From an uncultured Chlorobiaceae bacterium (GTDB lineage: Bacteria > Bacteroidota > Chlorobiia > Chlorobiales > Chlorobiaceae), in the NCBI GenBank assembly GCA_903838095.1, contig CAILXE010000188.1:1-5503 (forward strand): a stretch of DNA of 5,503 nucleotides, written 5' to 3'. Shown piece by piece: positions 5,339 to 5,503 of this stretch. How positions within the stretch are numbered: the first letter of the stretch is position 1; each line of letters opens with the position of its first letter. The notes beneath the pieces are model-generated. The model was not told the origin of the DNA and made no database searches. It worked only from the letters and a program-made list of their open reading frames with translations. Position numbers and translations under genes: made by a program.

Positions 5339-5429
5339 GAATTCATTTGCAGCCACCGCCCGGGCAATTCGGTCGGTGGCTTTTTTTGTGCCACATCGGA
5401 AAGAAGCGGTAGCGTCTGCATGAAAATGG
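5339..5429 (+). repeat. Direct repeat, copy 2: 3' UTR, terminator and downstream flank
   Basis: Second copy of the 3' block at 4296-4389. The three changes in the first 49 nt fall at the stem mismatch (T to C at 5359), at one stem pair that changes from A-T to G-T (5363), and in the loop (5366), so the hairpin still folds. Similarity fades after about 5429. Confidence 0.85.
5351..5387 (+). terminator. Rho-independent terminator of barrel gene 2
   Basis: AGCCACCG (5351-5358) pairs with CGGTGGCT (5374-5381). After a C:T mismatch the stem continues CCG/CGG plus a G-T wobble around a GCAAT loop (5364-5368). Seven Ts (5381-5387) follow. It is the near-twin of the terminator at 4308-4345. Confidence 0.93.
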
Positions 5430-5503
5430 TATTTTGTGTTTTCAATTAACTTCCCTTTTGTGTAGCTTTATTAATCGGTCACCATGTTGTTACAGCGCTT
5501 CTC
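5388..5503. other. Downstream flank, no gene seen
   Basis: Contains the diverged tail of the duplicated flank to about 5429, then AT-rich DNA with no start signal or RNA gene that I can recognise. By the spacing of the first two units, a third barrel gene, if present, would start beyond the window edge. Confidence 0.5.

Noticed and set aside
5245..5445. Minus-strand 66-codon open frame over the end of barrel gene 2
   Set aside because: It crosses the terminator and antisense coding DNA without a start signal.
1..5503. CRISPR array, tRNA or rRNA gene, insertion sequence, or defence system
   Set aside because: No regularly spaced short repeats, no cloverleaf or rRNA sequence, and no transposase, nuclease or toxin-antitoxin motifs were found on reading either strand.

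Overview
The window looks like a chromosomal stretch of a Gram-negative bacterium. The two genes at the right end encode outer-membrane beta-barrel proteins with Sec signal peptides and a C-terminal phenylalanine, and the core genes use balanced codons. The combination of a TerC-family protein, a TrmH-family methylase, a U32-family protein and small tandem barrel proteins would fit a green sulfur bacterium (Chlorobiaceae). That assignment is an inference from general impression, not something the sequence proves.

Layout. (1) 1-594, plus strand: the C-terminal part of a TerC/YgdQ-type membrane protein, whose first roughly 50-60 residues lie left of the window. (2) 598-1982, minus strand: a two-gene operon of an unrecognised membrane protein with two N-terminal helices, translationally coupled through an ATGA overlap to a TrmH/SpoU RNA 2'-O-methyltransferase. 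Its 3' end meets the TerC gene with only 3 nt between. (3) 1983-2259: a divergent intergenic region holding a 12-bp palindrome, a long inverted repeat with perfect 12-bp arms, and a 7-codon leader ORF with a good ribosome site. (4) 2260-3522, plus strand: a complete U32-family protein with the family signature and the cysteines expected of the Fe-S RNA or quinone hydroxylation enzymes, starting at a non-ATG codon. (5) 3523-3723: a gap containing a possible 20-residue basic peptide with a strong Shine-Dalgarno sequence, then an AT-rich promoter region. (6) 3724-5387: two tandem paralogous 8-stranded outer-membrane barrel genes, each with its own promoter-like region and its own nearly identical intrinsic terminator. 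The final 116 nt hold no recognisable gene.

The left half looks like ordinary housekeeping DNA. The most interesting part is the tandem barrel pair. The start region, signal-peptide codons, 3' UTR and terminator are almost identical at the DNA level, while the interior has diverged and nearly all length differences fall in three presumed surface loops. This is the pattern expected of a duplicated surface-protein family that diversifies in its exposed loops. No mobile element, CRISPR array, tRNA, rRNA or defence system was seen.
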